The notes: generated from the letters alone by a model not told the origin. A stretch of DNA of 64,000 nt from Strongylocentrotus purpuratus (GCF_000002235.5 NW_022145607.1:39050029-39114028), one strand, 5' to 3'. Shown: positions 23,486 through 35,067, numbered from the stretch's first letter. Translations and numbers: made by a program.

Positions 23486-24512
23486 GGGGCCGTTTCTCGA
23501 AACCGTCATAACTACAAGATCAACGACATCTCGCCACTGTCACGCAACTTGTCAGCTAAGTGTTTCACGAAGCCGTCTTTGCCAAGATGAGCGACAACTT
23601 CCGCGACAAGCGAGTTGTCACTGCTCCGAACCTGTCATATCTTTTTAATTGCTGTAAAGCGCCATCACAAGTCAGTTTGTTGCCATTCCATGGGCCGCGA
23701 AATGGACGATTAGTTTCACTATCATTTTGAGAAAAATATAGACGAGTTCGGTACGTAATTCTCTGGGATGCGAAATGCAAATGTACAAAAGTGAGAATAC
23801 AATTATACAGAAACTTTAAAAAGCTGAATATAAACATTAAATCACAAATCATTAAACTATAACATATAAATAAGAGAGGTAAGAATGTTACACACCGTTT
23901 TCCATAGTCGATCTATAGTCTTTTCTTAGGATACCGTCATACCTTTGGGGCCTATGTGCATTATTATTCCCTCTCTAATTACTTCTTCCAAATTATATTT
24001 TCAATACCAAATCAATTATATAACGAGTATTTATGAGACTCTAGAATAAAAACTGGCTGAGAAAAGACATTTTGCCTAAAATTCCTCGTCACAATAAACA
24101 AAAAAGTACGTATTGATAAACTATCATATTACGGTATCCTTCAACTAACTTTTGATTCGACCGTCAAAAAAAAAACACTCACCGGTTTTTCTTCAATTTA
24201 AGAATCTTTACAGAAATATGCAAATCGTTTGATGATGTAAATATGATAATGACACTATTTATCATTTATTTCAGGAGAATTTATATGTAAATATTTCTTT
24301 TTGAACAATTTTAGCCCCAAAACTTGTTTTGGGTTATTCTTGATAAATCAAATGGATCCTGACAAAGACTATGTTCTTGAGCTGCTAGTATCGCGATATA
24401 TCGATATCATGTCTGTCATGGCTTTGTGAAACGGTTTATCCGCTTCATGACATCTCCGTAGGTCGCCGACAAAGATATGACTGTCATGGAGTTGGTTTCG
24501 AGAAACGCCCCC
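23486..24512. mobile_element. Non-autonomous DNA transposon, GGGGCCGTTTCTCGAAAC termini
   Basis: The left end GGGGCCGTTTCTCGAAACCG (23486) and the right end, read in reverse complement as GGGGGCGTTTCTCGAAACCA (24512), are inverted repeats. Weaker internal complementarity includes ACATCTC/GACATCTCC and TTTCACGAAGCC/GGCTTTGTGAAA. About 1 kb, with no transposase frame. Superfamily not assigned. Confidence 0.75.
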
Positions 24513-24547
24513 TGGAGTCTAGACATAGACTAGATCTAGATCTAGAC

Positions 24548-24705
24548 CTAAATTTACCTTCAGTGTGAATGTACCCAGCGCAGGAAACATTTTGTTTCTG
24601 TTTGTTTGATTTTCACTTAATTTGGACAATTCCCGTGTTTAATGCACCAAAATTGACACTACATATAAATTTACCTTCAGTGTGAATGTACCCAGCCCAG
24701 GAATT
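24548..24705 (+). repeat. Direct repeats flanking the 23.5-24.5 kb transposon
   Basis: TTACCTTCAGTGTGAATGTA plus CCCAGC occurs at about 24555 and 24672. The intervening TTTGTTTCTGTTTGTTTGAT...GGACAATTCCCGTGTTTA block also matches 23405-23465 to the left of the transposon. Host sequence at the insertion site was therefore duplicated locally, once across the element and once in tandem. Confidence 0.6.
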
Positions 24706-25698
24706 GTATGAAATTATGATTGATATAGATCTAGACCTAGACTAGTCTATTTTGGAAAAAAAAGGCCACATCTCGGCCTTAGTTTAGAAAGCCCTTAATT
24801 CCATCCGCTTCAGGGGGCTCTGCCCCCTACACCCCGCCCGCTGTCGGCTCGCAAAAGCAAACATACAGGTTGGCACTTCAACTAAAAATCCTTTTTGTTT
24901 TGGCACTTCTAATAAACTAGTTGAGAATGAGGTCGACTCTGAGTTTGTTTATGTGTACAGACCACAAAATTTACGGCGTATGGGACTGTAAGTAAAATAC
25001 AATTGTCTAGACCTACGACGTTGTCGTTGTAAATCTAATAGGCCTACATCACGAAGCAAAATTGGTCCTCTTTATTCTTAACAAACACCCATTAGATTTC
25101 CACCTTCAACTAATTCAAATATAAACTTATCTTAACTTACATATGGTCTAGGTCTACAGCCAAATGTATGCTAGAAATCTAACTGGGTATTTTGGCGGCG
25201 TCCGCTTCCAAGCAACACAGGCTAGTCTTGAAACAAGTCGCAGGTAATATTGTTTTTCGTGTGTGTACGTGCAGTTTGGCCAACAAGGTTTTGATCCTTC
25301 GTTTGATGTTGTTGTTGTTGTTGTTGTTGTTTTAGTTTTAAGGGCGTGTGTTGACTTGTATTTGGCGTAGTCTCTTAAAATGCAACGCATGATGACGGAC
25401 TTAATGTAAGTGCATGCAAACGTGCAGATACGAGTCAAATGCATGGTGCATCTCGGATTCGCTAGGTGCACGCGCGCGCCCTGGCAAAAAAGGGGGGCCT
25501 GACCGTAAACGCAACATTTGCTGTGTTTTGGAAAAGAAATAAAAACTGAAAGTAGCAAGGGAAAAATAAAGACATTGTTTAATTTCGGCCCTAAAATGTG
25601 ATGTAGGCCTAGGCTTAAATAATTAAGTGTATACGTAGGCCTACTATGTATAAGTAATGATAATTAATCATTAATGAGTTATAACTATAACGTCTGGA
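24706..25698. other. Spacer, no gene recognised
   Basis: A/T-rich with a GGGGGCTCTGCCCCC dyad at about 24815 (a single relative of the satellite A hairpin) and a (TTG)n microsatellite at about 25306-25333. An open frame on the minus strand around 25154-25558 has no recognisable domain. Confidence 0.5.
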
Positions 25699-25908
25699 CA
25701 GGGGCGTCGCTAGACCTTTTTCAGTGGGGGGGGGGGTGTAGAGGCTAACGATTACCGACAAAACTAGCCATCAATTACCGACAAAATTAAATGTCCCAAT
25801 ATCTACAAATTTAACCCTATAAACCCGGGCCCGAAGGCTAAATTGTTTTTCCTATGGACTATCTATAGTATACTTGCGTATGCGCAACTTTTCCTCGACG
25901 ACATAAAA

Positions 25909-27367
25909 GGGGAAAGTGGGGCATAACGGACCCGAGGGGCAAAATGGAACTTTGAAATTAGCATATGTTAAAAAAGGTCGCCCTCTGTGCAAATTCTTTG
26001 AAGAAGAGAAGATGCCAAAATAATTTCAGCACTGAATTTTCATCCGGTTACATCGAGGCACATCGGAGTAAGATCCCATCCAAAAAATTACAGCCTCATG
26101 ATCTAAAGTAAGGGGATGTCTGAAATTTGGTAATTTTGGTATCGATTCTAATCAAATATTTGTATATATTAATCATAAAGATATCAACGTTAGACTCGCC
26201 TGTTTGCATGCCAACTTTGCTTCAGGGATTTTCTACGCAAACTTTTATTAAAAAATATGTCATTGGGGCAAAATGGACCATATAGGTACGGGACAAAATG
26301 GAACAGGGTTCCGTTTTGCCCCAATTGAAAATAACATATCTTGTGAAAGCTTGACTTAAGCAAATGCCAAGGGTTTACGGCTTCAAATAAAAATGTAAAA
26401 AAGTAAACCACTCCAATGTTATGGTGTCCCTATTGGTCCTAAAGACTGAATGGTTGAGTGAATGTGCGTGTGCACTTGTGTGTATGCATATATGTATTTT
26501 TATCATTATATTTGGATTTTCTTGGGGTTTTTTATAAGTTAAACATTCTCCACTCTTTATTTCCAAATATCATTCATTGTTGAGCCAGTAGGTGCTTTAA
26601 TTATGGCGACATTATAGCACAGAGACAACAAATGCATAAAGGGAATAAAAATCAACATTAATAATTTTGTTTTGTCTTGTAAAATAATTCACAAAAATAA
26701 ACAAAATACTGTTTTCGCCCTTTTTATAGGGGCCTGTTTACCAATGTTTCATGTTGGTTCATAAAGCAAATCGATAGTTGTTCTGGTTTCCCAGCCAGTT
26801 TTAGATACTTTATAAGTTAGCTGAATTCAAAGTATGTGCCTAGCAGTTGGTTTACCTGACTAGTGGTTGTATCAGGACGAAAATGTGACCCAGATTCCAG
26901 TCTAAGAAATTGAGAGTGTAGTGCACATTTTACAAGTCTACATTTTCTACTTTTAAACCAGGCTTTATTACGATTACCTTTCCAGTTTTGCCCCATGAAT
27001 GTTTGAAACTACTATAGGCTTTCATTATGCAGCTCTAGCTGCCCACCAAGTTTGCTTAAAGTTACTTTAGGTACATTACTCAATATAGAACGTTAGAGTT
27101 CTGATGGGGGCAATACGGATCCGTAGATCCATTTTGCCCCAGGGGGGAGTGCCATTATGCCTCAGGGATGGGGCATGTTGGATTTTTCTTTTGTGAAATT
27201 CGTTTCGAGTTTCTCTGCAATTTTACCGTGGTTTTTGTCGGTTTTTCGTTGACATAATAAAGTGCATACACATCTATCTGAAACTGTTATTTTTACTGTT
27301 TTTGTGTCGTTGATGACGTCATATTGCAAGTTTGAAATTAAGTGTTCCATTATGCCCCACTTTCCCC
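25909..27367. mobile_element. DNA transposon nested in B1, GGGGAAAGTGGGGCATAA termini
   Basis: Perfect 18-bp inverted termini GGGGAAAGTGGGGCATAA at 25909-25926 and 27350-27367, about 1.46 kb apart. Comparison with the uninterrupted copy at 50660-50700 shows it split the sequence between ACGACATA and ATATACG, so the target duplication is short and A/T (TA or ATA). The interior repeats GGGGCAAAATGGA-type words in both orientations (26263, 26290, 26315, 27105, 27129). No transposase frame; superfamily not assigned. Confidence 0.8.
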
Positions 27368-27454
27368 AATATACGAATTATTTTGTCAGCTTAGTCGGCA
27401 TCATAATGCATGCGGGCGCGGAGCTAGGATCTTATTTGAGGGAGGGGCGGTAGT

Positions 27455-29470
27455 GAGCAAGCGAAGCGCGCTCCGGCATTAGGGGTTGTGGGTGATAGGC
27501 CTCCCGCGCGAAGCGCGGAAGCTTAGACGTTTCCTTAAATAACTAGAAAAGAAGACAATTTATTGTACCGTTCTCGACTGCTAATCCATGTCTGAATTCA
27601 GTTCCCCCCCCCCCTCGCGCGAAGCGCGGAAGCTTGACGTTTCCTTGAATTATTAGAGAAAGCAGACGATTCGTTGTACCGTTCGCGGCTCTTAACCCTA
27701 ATTTGTCTGAATTCAGTTCCCCCCCCCCCCTCGCGCGAAGCGCGGAAGCTTTCACGTTTCCTTAAATTATTAGATAAAGCAGACGATTCGTTGTACCGTT
27801 CGCGGCTCTTAACCCTATTTGTCTGCATTCAGTTCCCCCCCCCCCCCCCTCGCGCGAAGCGCGGAAGCTTTGACGTTTCCTTAAATTATTAGAGAAAGCA
27901 GACGATTCGTTGTACCGTTTTCGACTCTTAATAAGTCCTATTTGTCTGAATTCAGTCCCCCCCCCCCCCCCGCGCGAAGCGCGGAAGATTTGACGTTTCC
28001 TTAAATTATTAGAGAAAGAAGACGAATCGTTGTATTGTTCTAGACTCGTCTAAATTTAGTTTATCCCTTCCGCGCGAAGCGCCGAATCTTTGACGTTTCC
28101 TTAAATTATTAGAGAAAGAAGACGATTCTGTGTATTGTTCTCGACTCGTCTAAATTTAGTTTATCCCTTCCGCGCGAAGCGCCGAATCTTTGACGTTTCC
28201 TTAAATTATTAGAGAAAGAAGACGATTCGTTGTATTGTTCTCGACTCGTCTAAATTTAGTTTATCCCTTCCGCGCGAAGCGCCGAATCTTTGACGTTTCC
28301 TTAAATTATTAGAGAAAGAAGACGATTCTGTGTATTGTTCTCGACTCGTCTAAATTTAGTTTATCCCTTCCGCGCGAAGCGCCGAATCTTTGACGTTTCC
28401 TTAAATTATTAGAGAAAGAAGACGATTCGTTGTATTGTTCTCGACTTGTCTAAATTTAGTTTATCCCTTCCCCGCGAAGCGCCGAATCTTTGACGTTTCC
28501 TTAAATTATTAGAGAAAGAAGACGATTCGTTGTATTGTTCTCGACTTGTCTAAATTTAGTTTATCCCTTCCCCGCGAAGCGCCGAATCTTTGACGTTTCC
28601 TTAAATTATTAGAGAAAGCAGACGATTCGTTGTACCGTTTTCGACTCTTAATAAGTCCTATTTGTCTGAATTCAGTCCCCCCCCCCCCCCCCCCCTCGCG
28701 CGAAGCGCGGAAGATTTGACGTTTCCTTAAATTATTAGAGAAAGAAGACGAATCGTTGTATTGTTCTAGACTCGTCTAAATTTAGTTTATCCCTTCCGCG
28801 CGAAGCGCCGAATCTTTGACGTTTCCTTAAATTATTAGAGAAAGAAGACGATTCTGTGTATTGTTCTCGACTCGTCTAAATTTAGTTTATCCCTTCCGCG
28901 CGAAGCGCCGAATCTTTGACGTTTCCTTAAATTATTAGAGAAAGAAGACGATTCGTTGTATTGTTCTCGACTCGTCTAAATTTAGTTTATCCCTTCCGCG
29001 CGAAGCGCCGAATCTTTGACGTTTCCTTAAATTATTAGAGAAAGAAGACGATTCTGTGTATTGTTCTCGACTCGTCTAAATTTAGTTTATCCCTTCCGCG
29101 CGAAGCGCCGAATCTTTGACGTTTCCTTAAATTATTAGAGAAAGAAGACGATTCGTTGTATTGTTCTCGACTTGTCTAAATTTAGTTTATCCCTTCCCCG
29201 CGAAGCGCCGAATCTTTGACGTTTCCTTAAATTATTAGAGAAAGAAGACGATTCTGTGTATTGTTCTCGACTCGTCTAAATTCAGTTTATCCCTTCCGCG
29301 CGAAGCGCCGAATCTTTGACGTTTCCTTAAATTATTAGAGAAAGAAGACGATTCGTTGTATTGTTCTCGACTCGTCTCAATTTAGTTTTCCCCTTCCGCG
29401 CGGAGCGCGTAATTTTTCGCGTTTCATCACAATAGAGAAAGGAAGACGATTCGTCGTACCGTTGTTGACT
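27455..29470 (+). repeat. Minisatellite B in element B1, about 85-100-bp units
   Basis: Units contain CGCGCGAAGCGCGG, then TTTGACGTTTCCTTAAATTA, GAGAAAG(A/C)AGACGATTCG and TGTA(C/T)(C/T)GTTCTCGACTC. From about 28080 the period is exactly 100 bp. Left units carry a C-run before the dyad. The block from about 27895 recurs at about 28611, giving a higher-order repeat of about 716 bp. The dyad CCGCGCGAAGCGCGG can fold into a 6-bp stem with a GAA loop; in many 100-bp units it has decayed to CGCGCGAAGCGCCG. Confidence 0.95.
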
Positions 29471-29885
29471 CTTAAACCTTGTTGGAATTTCGTTTCCCGA
29501 AAATTTTAAACCTCTGATTTCTTTAGCTGATATTATAGGAAAGTGAAACTTCGAGAAAATACAAGTATTGTAGTTGTAGTCACTCTCGAAGTCGTCACAG
29601 CGGATAAAAATTCATAGTTCGTAGGGAAAAAAAACTCGTCGGCCGACCGACAATACATTTCACCGACCTAAACTTCTGCATTGATATAGTACACGAGGAT
29701 CAAGCATGAATACCGACACAGCTGACCCGACATAGCAACATATTTACCCGTGTCTTTCTTGTTCCCTCGGGGAGACGGCTCCACCCAACAACCCCCTCTC
29801 TCTCCTCTCGCTCATCCCCGTTTCTTTTGTTTCCCTTTTACTCTATTTTTTCCCTTTTCTTTCTTTTCTTTCTTTTCCTTTCTTT

Positions 29886-30280
29886 ACAAAAAGTACAATT
29901 GAGTAATCAAGACATTTTCTCTCATTTTATCTCTTCCATAAATTACAAAACTGTCCATACACAGTAGAAATGAATATATACAAAGCCATGAAAGATAGTT
30001 GTCTTATATTGAACATTTACTTTATTTCTCATACGTAAAAAGCAATCGGTATCATGTAAACAAATTTACAGATCATACTACTAAGGACAGCACTTCATAC
30101 GAGATAACAAACTTCCAATTCATTTTCGGAAATGGAGATTTGAATTATGAATATTGTTGATTTCTGGGACTACCCATCTTCCATCATCAAGTATCAACTT
30201 TTCCTGCTGACACTTTAAAATCTCCTCAGTGCTCAGCTTTCTCATCAATCAAGCGCTTTTTCAAGGATTTTCTCTACTAC
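29886..30280. other. Spacer, no gene recognised
   Basis: A/T-rich sequence between element B1 and the next B fragment; no coding or repeat signal identified. Confidence 0.5.
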
Positions 30281-30460
30281 ACCTGTCAGGATATTGTCGG
30301 TAAAATTGCGCTGCCGTCGGGAAAAAGATAAAAGGGGGAGGGGAAAAAAAGAGGGAAAGGAAAGAAAAGAAAAAAGAAAAGGAAAAGAAAAGAAAGAAAG
30401 GAAAAGAAAGGAAAGAAAGGAAAAAAGGAAAGATAAGAGAAGAAAGAAAGGGAAGGGTTT
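30281..30460 (-). mobile_element. Fragment of hAT-like element B (inverted)
   Basis: CTGTCAGGATATTGTCGGTA followed by AAATTGCGCTGCCGTCGG and a G/A-rich tract matches the subterminal part of the whole element at 47884-48170 and of the copy at 32943. Neither terminus is present. Confidence 0.7.
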
Positions 30461-30690
30461 GCTTGTTTCGTGTGGTAAAGTAGAGAAAACGTCATGATAC
30501 TCTTAAGGAAAGAAAATATAGCGTAGTTGAAAAGGAAGACAAATGACGGACACACCACAAATTATATTGACAACGAGACATGAAAACTAAAGAAAACGGT
30601 GTCACACAAAGCAAGGTGCATTGTAATATTGAGTGCCAGCGTGATTTTGTATGGAAAGTGGGGTTGCTGGCTCTGGGAAGTTTGTTTGCG

Positions 30691-31139
30691 CAGTGGCGGA
30701 TCTAGGGGGGCCGCCCCCCCCCCCCCCCCGGGGGGAAAAAGCATGTAAAAACACGTTAATTTTACCCTTTTTGGGAGTTGCTCCCCCCCCCCTGGCACTC
30801 AAGGGGGTGCAAAGTTTCGTGGGCCACAACAAAAATTTGCTCCCCCCCCCCCCCCCCCCCCCACTGAGCGAATTTTCGGCCGGCGCGTTTTTAAATTTTC
30901 GGGAGCAAAACAAAATTTAAAAAATTAGTGCTTACTACCCCAATCCAGGGGGGCTCACCTTTCAGGGGCAGTGGCGTAATGAGCAAAAACGTTTGGGGGT
31001 GGGGCAAAAGAAAAATCTGCTTCACTACCACTCTACCCCGCGGAACGTTTCACTTCAAATTTCTTTCTCTCTCTCTCCCTCTGTCTCTTTCACTTCATCT
31101 TTTTTCTCTTTCTCACTACAACTTGTAGAGCGTAGCTAG
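30691..31139 (+). mobile_element. Two hAT-like terminal ends with G/C runs
   Basis: CAGTGGCGGATCTAGGGGGG begins at 30691 and CAGTGGCGTAATGAGC begins at 30969 (preceded by TTCAGGGG). Both look like left ends of CAGNGGCG elements: the first is followed by long C- and G-runs, the second by a C/T-rich tract to about 31110. Matching right ends were not found nearby, so these are truncated or nested elements. Confidence 0.5.
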
Positions 31140-31738
31140 CGAAGCGAGTGGAGCGTACATTGGCATGGGGTCCAGGGGCTGAGCCCCGGAAGCTCATGGT
31201 TATTAGGCATTAAATAACGTCAGATGAGCATATTTAGATAGGCCTACCTTATTTGTGACACTGGCAGGTCACTAATTGGCGGGGGGTCCAGCCCCCGGAA
31301 GCTTAGAGGTTTTAGGTATTTAAATACGGTCAGATGGGCATCCAGGGGCCCTTGGTAGGGTCCAGGGTTTAGAGCTCCCAGAAGCTCAGGGTTGTTTAGG
31401 TATTTAATTACGGTCAGATGAGCATATTTTGATACCTTATTTGTGACATTGGCAGGTCATTCATTTTTTTTTCTCTCTCTCTCTCTTTTTCATTTTCTCT
31501 TTAACATACTTTTTTTTCAAAAAGGTAAGGGGGCTCGAGCCCCCAAGCTCCGCCGTCCTACAGGCCCTGACATGAAGGCTTCTAAATAAGCATATTTTTT
31601 CGCCCGACTGTAACCTTGGGAATTTTTAATTTTCCAGCAAACACATAAAAAGGTATGATTTACCCCAAAATTTAGAAAAAATACCGGAAAATCATGTCAT
31701 TTCAGCAACATTTGTAAATCACTGGTATCGAATTAGAA
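31140..31738 (+). mobile_element. Element C1: satellite A remnant plus C/T tract plus 250-bp tail
   Basis: About three satellite A units (31155-31460) are followed by a C/T-rich tract, a GGGGGCTCGAGCCCCC dyad (about 31531) and about 220 bp beginning GCCCTGACATG. The same order recurs at 52068-52550 inside the whole hAT-like element 51609-53187, so this is a mobile unit rather than chance juxtaposition. Confidence 0.65.
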
Positions 31739-31764
31739 ATAACACCCCGGGCCCCCCTCCCCCA

Positions 31765-32415
31765 CAGGCGCGTAGCCAAGGGGGCGGTGGGGGCAGTCGC
31801 CCCCCCCCCCCCCGTAAACGCCGGCCAAAAAAAAAAGAGAGAAAAAAAAGAAAGGAAGAGGACGAAGAAAGAAAAAGGATTAAGAGTCGAGAACGGTACA
31901 ACGAATTGTCTTCTTTCTCTAATAATATAATGAAACGTCAAAGCTTCCGCGCTTCGCGCGGGAAGGGGGTGGGGAAACTGAATTCAGATAAAGATTAAGA
32001 GTCGAGAACGATACAACGAATAGTCTTCTTTCTCTAATAATTTATGAAACGTCAAAGCTTCCGCGGGGTAATTGAATTCAGACAAGGTTTAAGAGTCGTT
32101 TGAGAATGGTACAACGATTCGTCTTCTTTCATTAATAATCTAATAAAACGTCAGAGCTTCCGCGTGTAGCGCGGAGGAAGGGGAACTTGTTTCAAACAAG
32201 GATTAAGAGTCGAGGACGGTACAACGAATCGTCTTCTTTCTCTAATGAAACGTCAAAAGAAACTGATTTAGATAAGGATTAAGAGTCTAGACGGTCCAAC
32301 GAATCGTCTTCTTTCTCTAATAATGCAATGAAACGTCAAAGCTTTCGCGCTTCGCGCGGGAGGGGGAAACTCCCCCTCCCTGCACCCACCCACCCCCCCC
32401 CCCCTAGGGAGCGCG
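31765..32415 (-). mobile_element. hAT-like element B3 with minisatellite B (inverted, truncated)
   Basis: CAGGCGCGTAGCCAAGGGGG begins at 31765, followed by a C-run, TAAACGCCGGCC, a G/A-rich tract and about six minisatellite B units in inverted orientation (GCTTCCGCGCTTCGCGCGG). The far end lacks a recognisable terminus. Its first 60 bp resemble the reverse complement of 52020-52070. Confidence 0.65.
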
Positions 32416-32884
32416 CGTCTCTTATAATACACGTACACAATCATATAGCACATCAACTGAATAAACACACACACAGCACCGACAGCCCAACCCACAAGCA
32501 AAGTAAAACACTTTGAAATTGCATAATCATTTCTAAGTTTATTTCGAAGTATTTCTCGTAATAATTTTGCTATGTTCATGATGCTTGACTATGATTGAGT
32601 GATATTAAGTTTGTAAGCCATGTATATTTGTTCATACAATGTTGTTTCTGTATGTGTTTGCACTTCAGAACCTGAAGAAGGCCTCACAAGCCGAAAGATC
32701 GTAATAGATTTGTAAAGTACAGCTACGTCTCACGTTCCTAGACCATTTTCTTCACGTATTAGGTTTTTACGGATGTGTATCAATCACATATGATTATACG
32801 TCTGGGGACCGACCTTTAAACGTCACCATCCGAAAGACGTGACTCAGTTTCGAACCTGCGTCCTCGGCTGAATCAGTTTGTAAC
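32416..32884. other. Spacer with a hammerhead-like core
   Basis: No gene. At 32672-32696 the string CTGAAGA, a short GGC...GCC stem and GAAA occur in the order of a hammerhead ribozyme core (CUGANGA-stem-GAAA), but I could not build convincing stems I and III. It may be the decayed end of a retroelement. Confidence 0.3.
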
Positions 32885-34290
32885 CGGGGGCGTCTCCAAA
32901 GGGGGGGGAGGGGTGGGGTGCGACACCCCCCCCCCCCCCCCATCTGTCAGGATATTGTCGGTAAAATTGCGTTGCCGTCGGGAAAAAAGAGAAAAGGGGA
33001 CGGAAAAAAGAGAGGGAAGGGAAAGAAAAGAAAAAGAGGGAAAGGGAAAGAACAGAAAAAGAGAAAAGGAAAAGAAAGGAAAGAAAAGAGAAGAAAGAAA
33101 GAGAAAAAGAGGGAGAGGAAAGAAAGAAAAAGAAAGAAAAGGAAAAAAAGAGAGAAAAGGAAAACAAGATAAATGGGGGTGAAAGAGAGGAGAGAGAGGG
33201 GGAGGTAAGAGCCTGAGAGAGAAGAGGAGTGGGAGTAAAAGAGAGAGGGGGTTGTTGGGTGAATTCGTCTCGTCGAGGGAGCAAAAAAGACACGATTGCT
33301 GTGTTGGGTCAGTTGTGTCGGTATTCTTGCGCGATCCTCGTGTTCTATATCAATGCAGAAGTTTGAAGTCGGTGAGATGTATAATGTCGGTCGGCCGAAA
33401 AGTTTTTTTTTCCCTACGAACTGTGACCTTTTATCCGCTGTGACGACTTCGAGAGTGACTACAACTAGAATACTTGTATTTTATCGACTTTTCACTTTCC
33501 TATAATATCAGCTAAAGAAATCAATGGTTTAAAATTTTCGGGGAAACTAAATTCAAACAAGGATGAAGAGTCAACAACGGTACAACAAATCATCTTCCGT
33601 TCTCTATTTTTTTTATTGAAACGCGACTGCTTCCGCGCTTCGCGCGGGTGAGGGAAACGTCATTTAGACAAGGATTAAAAGTCGAGAACAGTGCAACGAA
33701 TCGTCTGCTTTCTCTCATAATTTAAGGAAACGTCAGGCGGGGGAAACTGAATTCAAACAATTAGGGTTAAGTGTCGCGAATGGTACAACGAATCGTCTTC
33801 TTTCTTTAATAATTATATGAAACGTCTAAGCTTTTGCGCTTCGCGCGGGAAGGGGGAAACTGAATTCGGACAAGGATTAAAAGGCGAGTACGGCGCAACG
33901 AATCGTCTTCTTTCTCTAATAAGTTAAGGAAACGTCTAAGCTTCCGCGCTTCGCACGAGAGGGGGGAAACTAAATTCAGACGATTAGGGTTAAATGTCGC
34001 GAATGGTACAACGAATCGTCTTCTTTCTCTCATAATTTAAGGAAACGTCTAAGCTTTCGCGCTTCGTGCGGGGGAGGGGGGAAACTAAATTCAGACAAGG
34101 ATTAAGAGTCGAGAACGGTAAAACGAATCGTCTGCTTTTCCTAATAATTTAATGAATCGTCTAAGCTTCCGCGCTTCGCGCGTTTGCTCACTACCGCCCC
34201 CTCCCTAAAATAAGATCCTAGCTACGCGTCTGCATTTAAATATATAGCTGTGATGTGGACTAAGTTGACGAAATAATTCGTATATTTATG
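32885..34290 (-). mobile_element. hAT-like element B4 with minisatellite B (inverted)
   Basis: Begins CGGGGGCGTCTCCAAAGG at 32885, close to the CAGAGGCGTCTCCAAGG end of the whole element. It continues with the shared CTGTCAGGATATTGTCGG block, a G/A-rich tract, the shared unique block (about 33290-33530), inverted minisatellite B units (33540-34190) and TAAGATCCTAGCTACGCGTC. The outer 190 bp of the other end is missing, so the copy is truncated or internally deleted near 34290. Confidence 0.75.
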
Positions 34291-34460
34291 TCGTCGTCAA
34301 CGCCCCAACAAAAAACAAAAAACAAAGAAAATGCAATAACTTTTCAAAAAATCATTGCATTTCCCCCCAATCCCTAACGGGAAAAATTCCTCTGTAGGGC
34401 CATGCAATATGGTTCAAGGCATGCCCACATAGAAGATTGTTTATGTTGGGGGTAGGGGCA

Positions 34461-34855
34461 AAATGCAAGGGGGGACCCTTGCATTCTGTGTCGTCCTTAA
34501 CATGTCATGAAATGATCTCTTTTCATTTCTATATAGGAGTGTATGATCAGTCTATCCAAACTATGTAATCGCACATCATTCCATGAGATGTTAAGGACGT
34601 GACAAAATGCAAGGGGGGACCCTTGCATTCTGTGATTACATAGTTTGCAAGGGGGACCTTTGCATTCTTTGTCGTCCTTAACATGTCATGAAATGATCTC
34701 TTTTCATTTCTATATCCGAGTGTATGATCAGTCTATCCAAACTATGTAATCGCACATCATTCCATGAGATGTTAAGGACGGGATAAAAAGGAAGGGGGGA
34801 CCCTTGCATTCTGTGTCGTCCTTAACATGTCATGAAATGATCTCTTTTCATTATA
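34461..34855 (+). repeat. Tandem repeat with nested dyads (144- and 181-bp spacing)
   Basis: TCGTCCTTAACATGTCATGA recurs at 34491, 34672 and 34816. Each unit carries the palindrome GCAAGGGGGGACCCTTGC and the inverted pair GTCCTTAACATGTCATGAAA / CATTCCATGAGATGTTAAGG, so every unit can fold as a long stem. No coding capacity. The flank at 34400 (GGTTCAAGGCATGCCCACAT) is repeated at 51032. Confidence 0.8.
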
Positions 34856-35067
34856 TAATAAACGTCTAGAGTATATAGAAGGGGGTGGGGGTTAATACAT
34901 TCGTTGCTAATTCCCACTTGCTTTAAATGTGCTTAAACTCACATGAAATGTAGATTATTATATACTTCATCGAATACGAGATGCACAAATTCTAGCAGCG
35001 GACATTAAAAAGGTCTTATTTGAGCGCATATCAACCAATGTCCAGAACAAACCTAAACGTACTGTAA

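Larger units (their letters stand above)
25699..29885 (+). mobile_element. hAT-like satellite-carrying element B1, truncated, with a nested insertion
   Basis: The left terminus CAGGGGCGTCGCTAGACC at 25699 plus about 190 bp is the inverted counterpart of the right end of the whole element at 47836-50882. After a nested insertion (25909-27367) it resumes with the shared TATACGAATTATT...CGCGGAGCTAGGATCTTATT segment. It then has about 2 kb of minisatellite B, a shared unique block (29480-29760, matching 33290-33530 and 48225-48510 in inverted orientation) and a C/T-rich tract. The other terminus was not found, so the copy is truncated near 29885. Confidence 0.75.

Noticed and set aside
25154-25558. 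134-codon minus-strand frame
   Set aside because: No recognisable domain, contains a (TTG)n microsatellite in the middle, and no splice or start context stands out.
30286-30558. G/A- or C/T-rich frames rich in Lys/Glu or Phe/Leu (also at 32844-33293, 47804-48307, 52551-53194)
   Set aside because: Low-complexity tracts of the hAT-like elements; composition alone explains the open frames.
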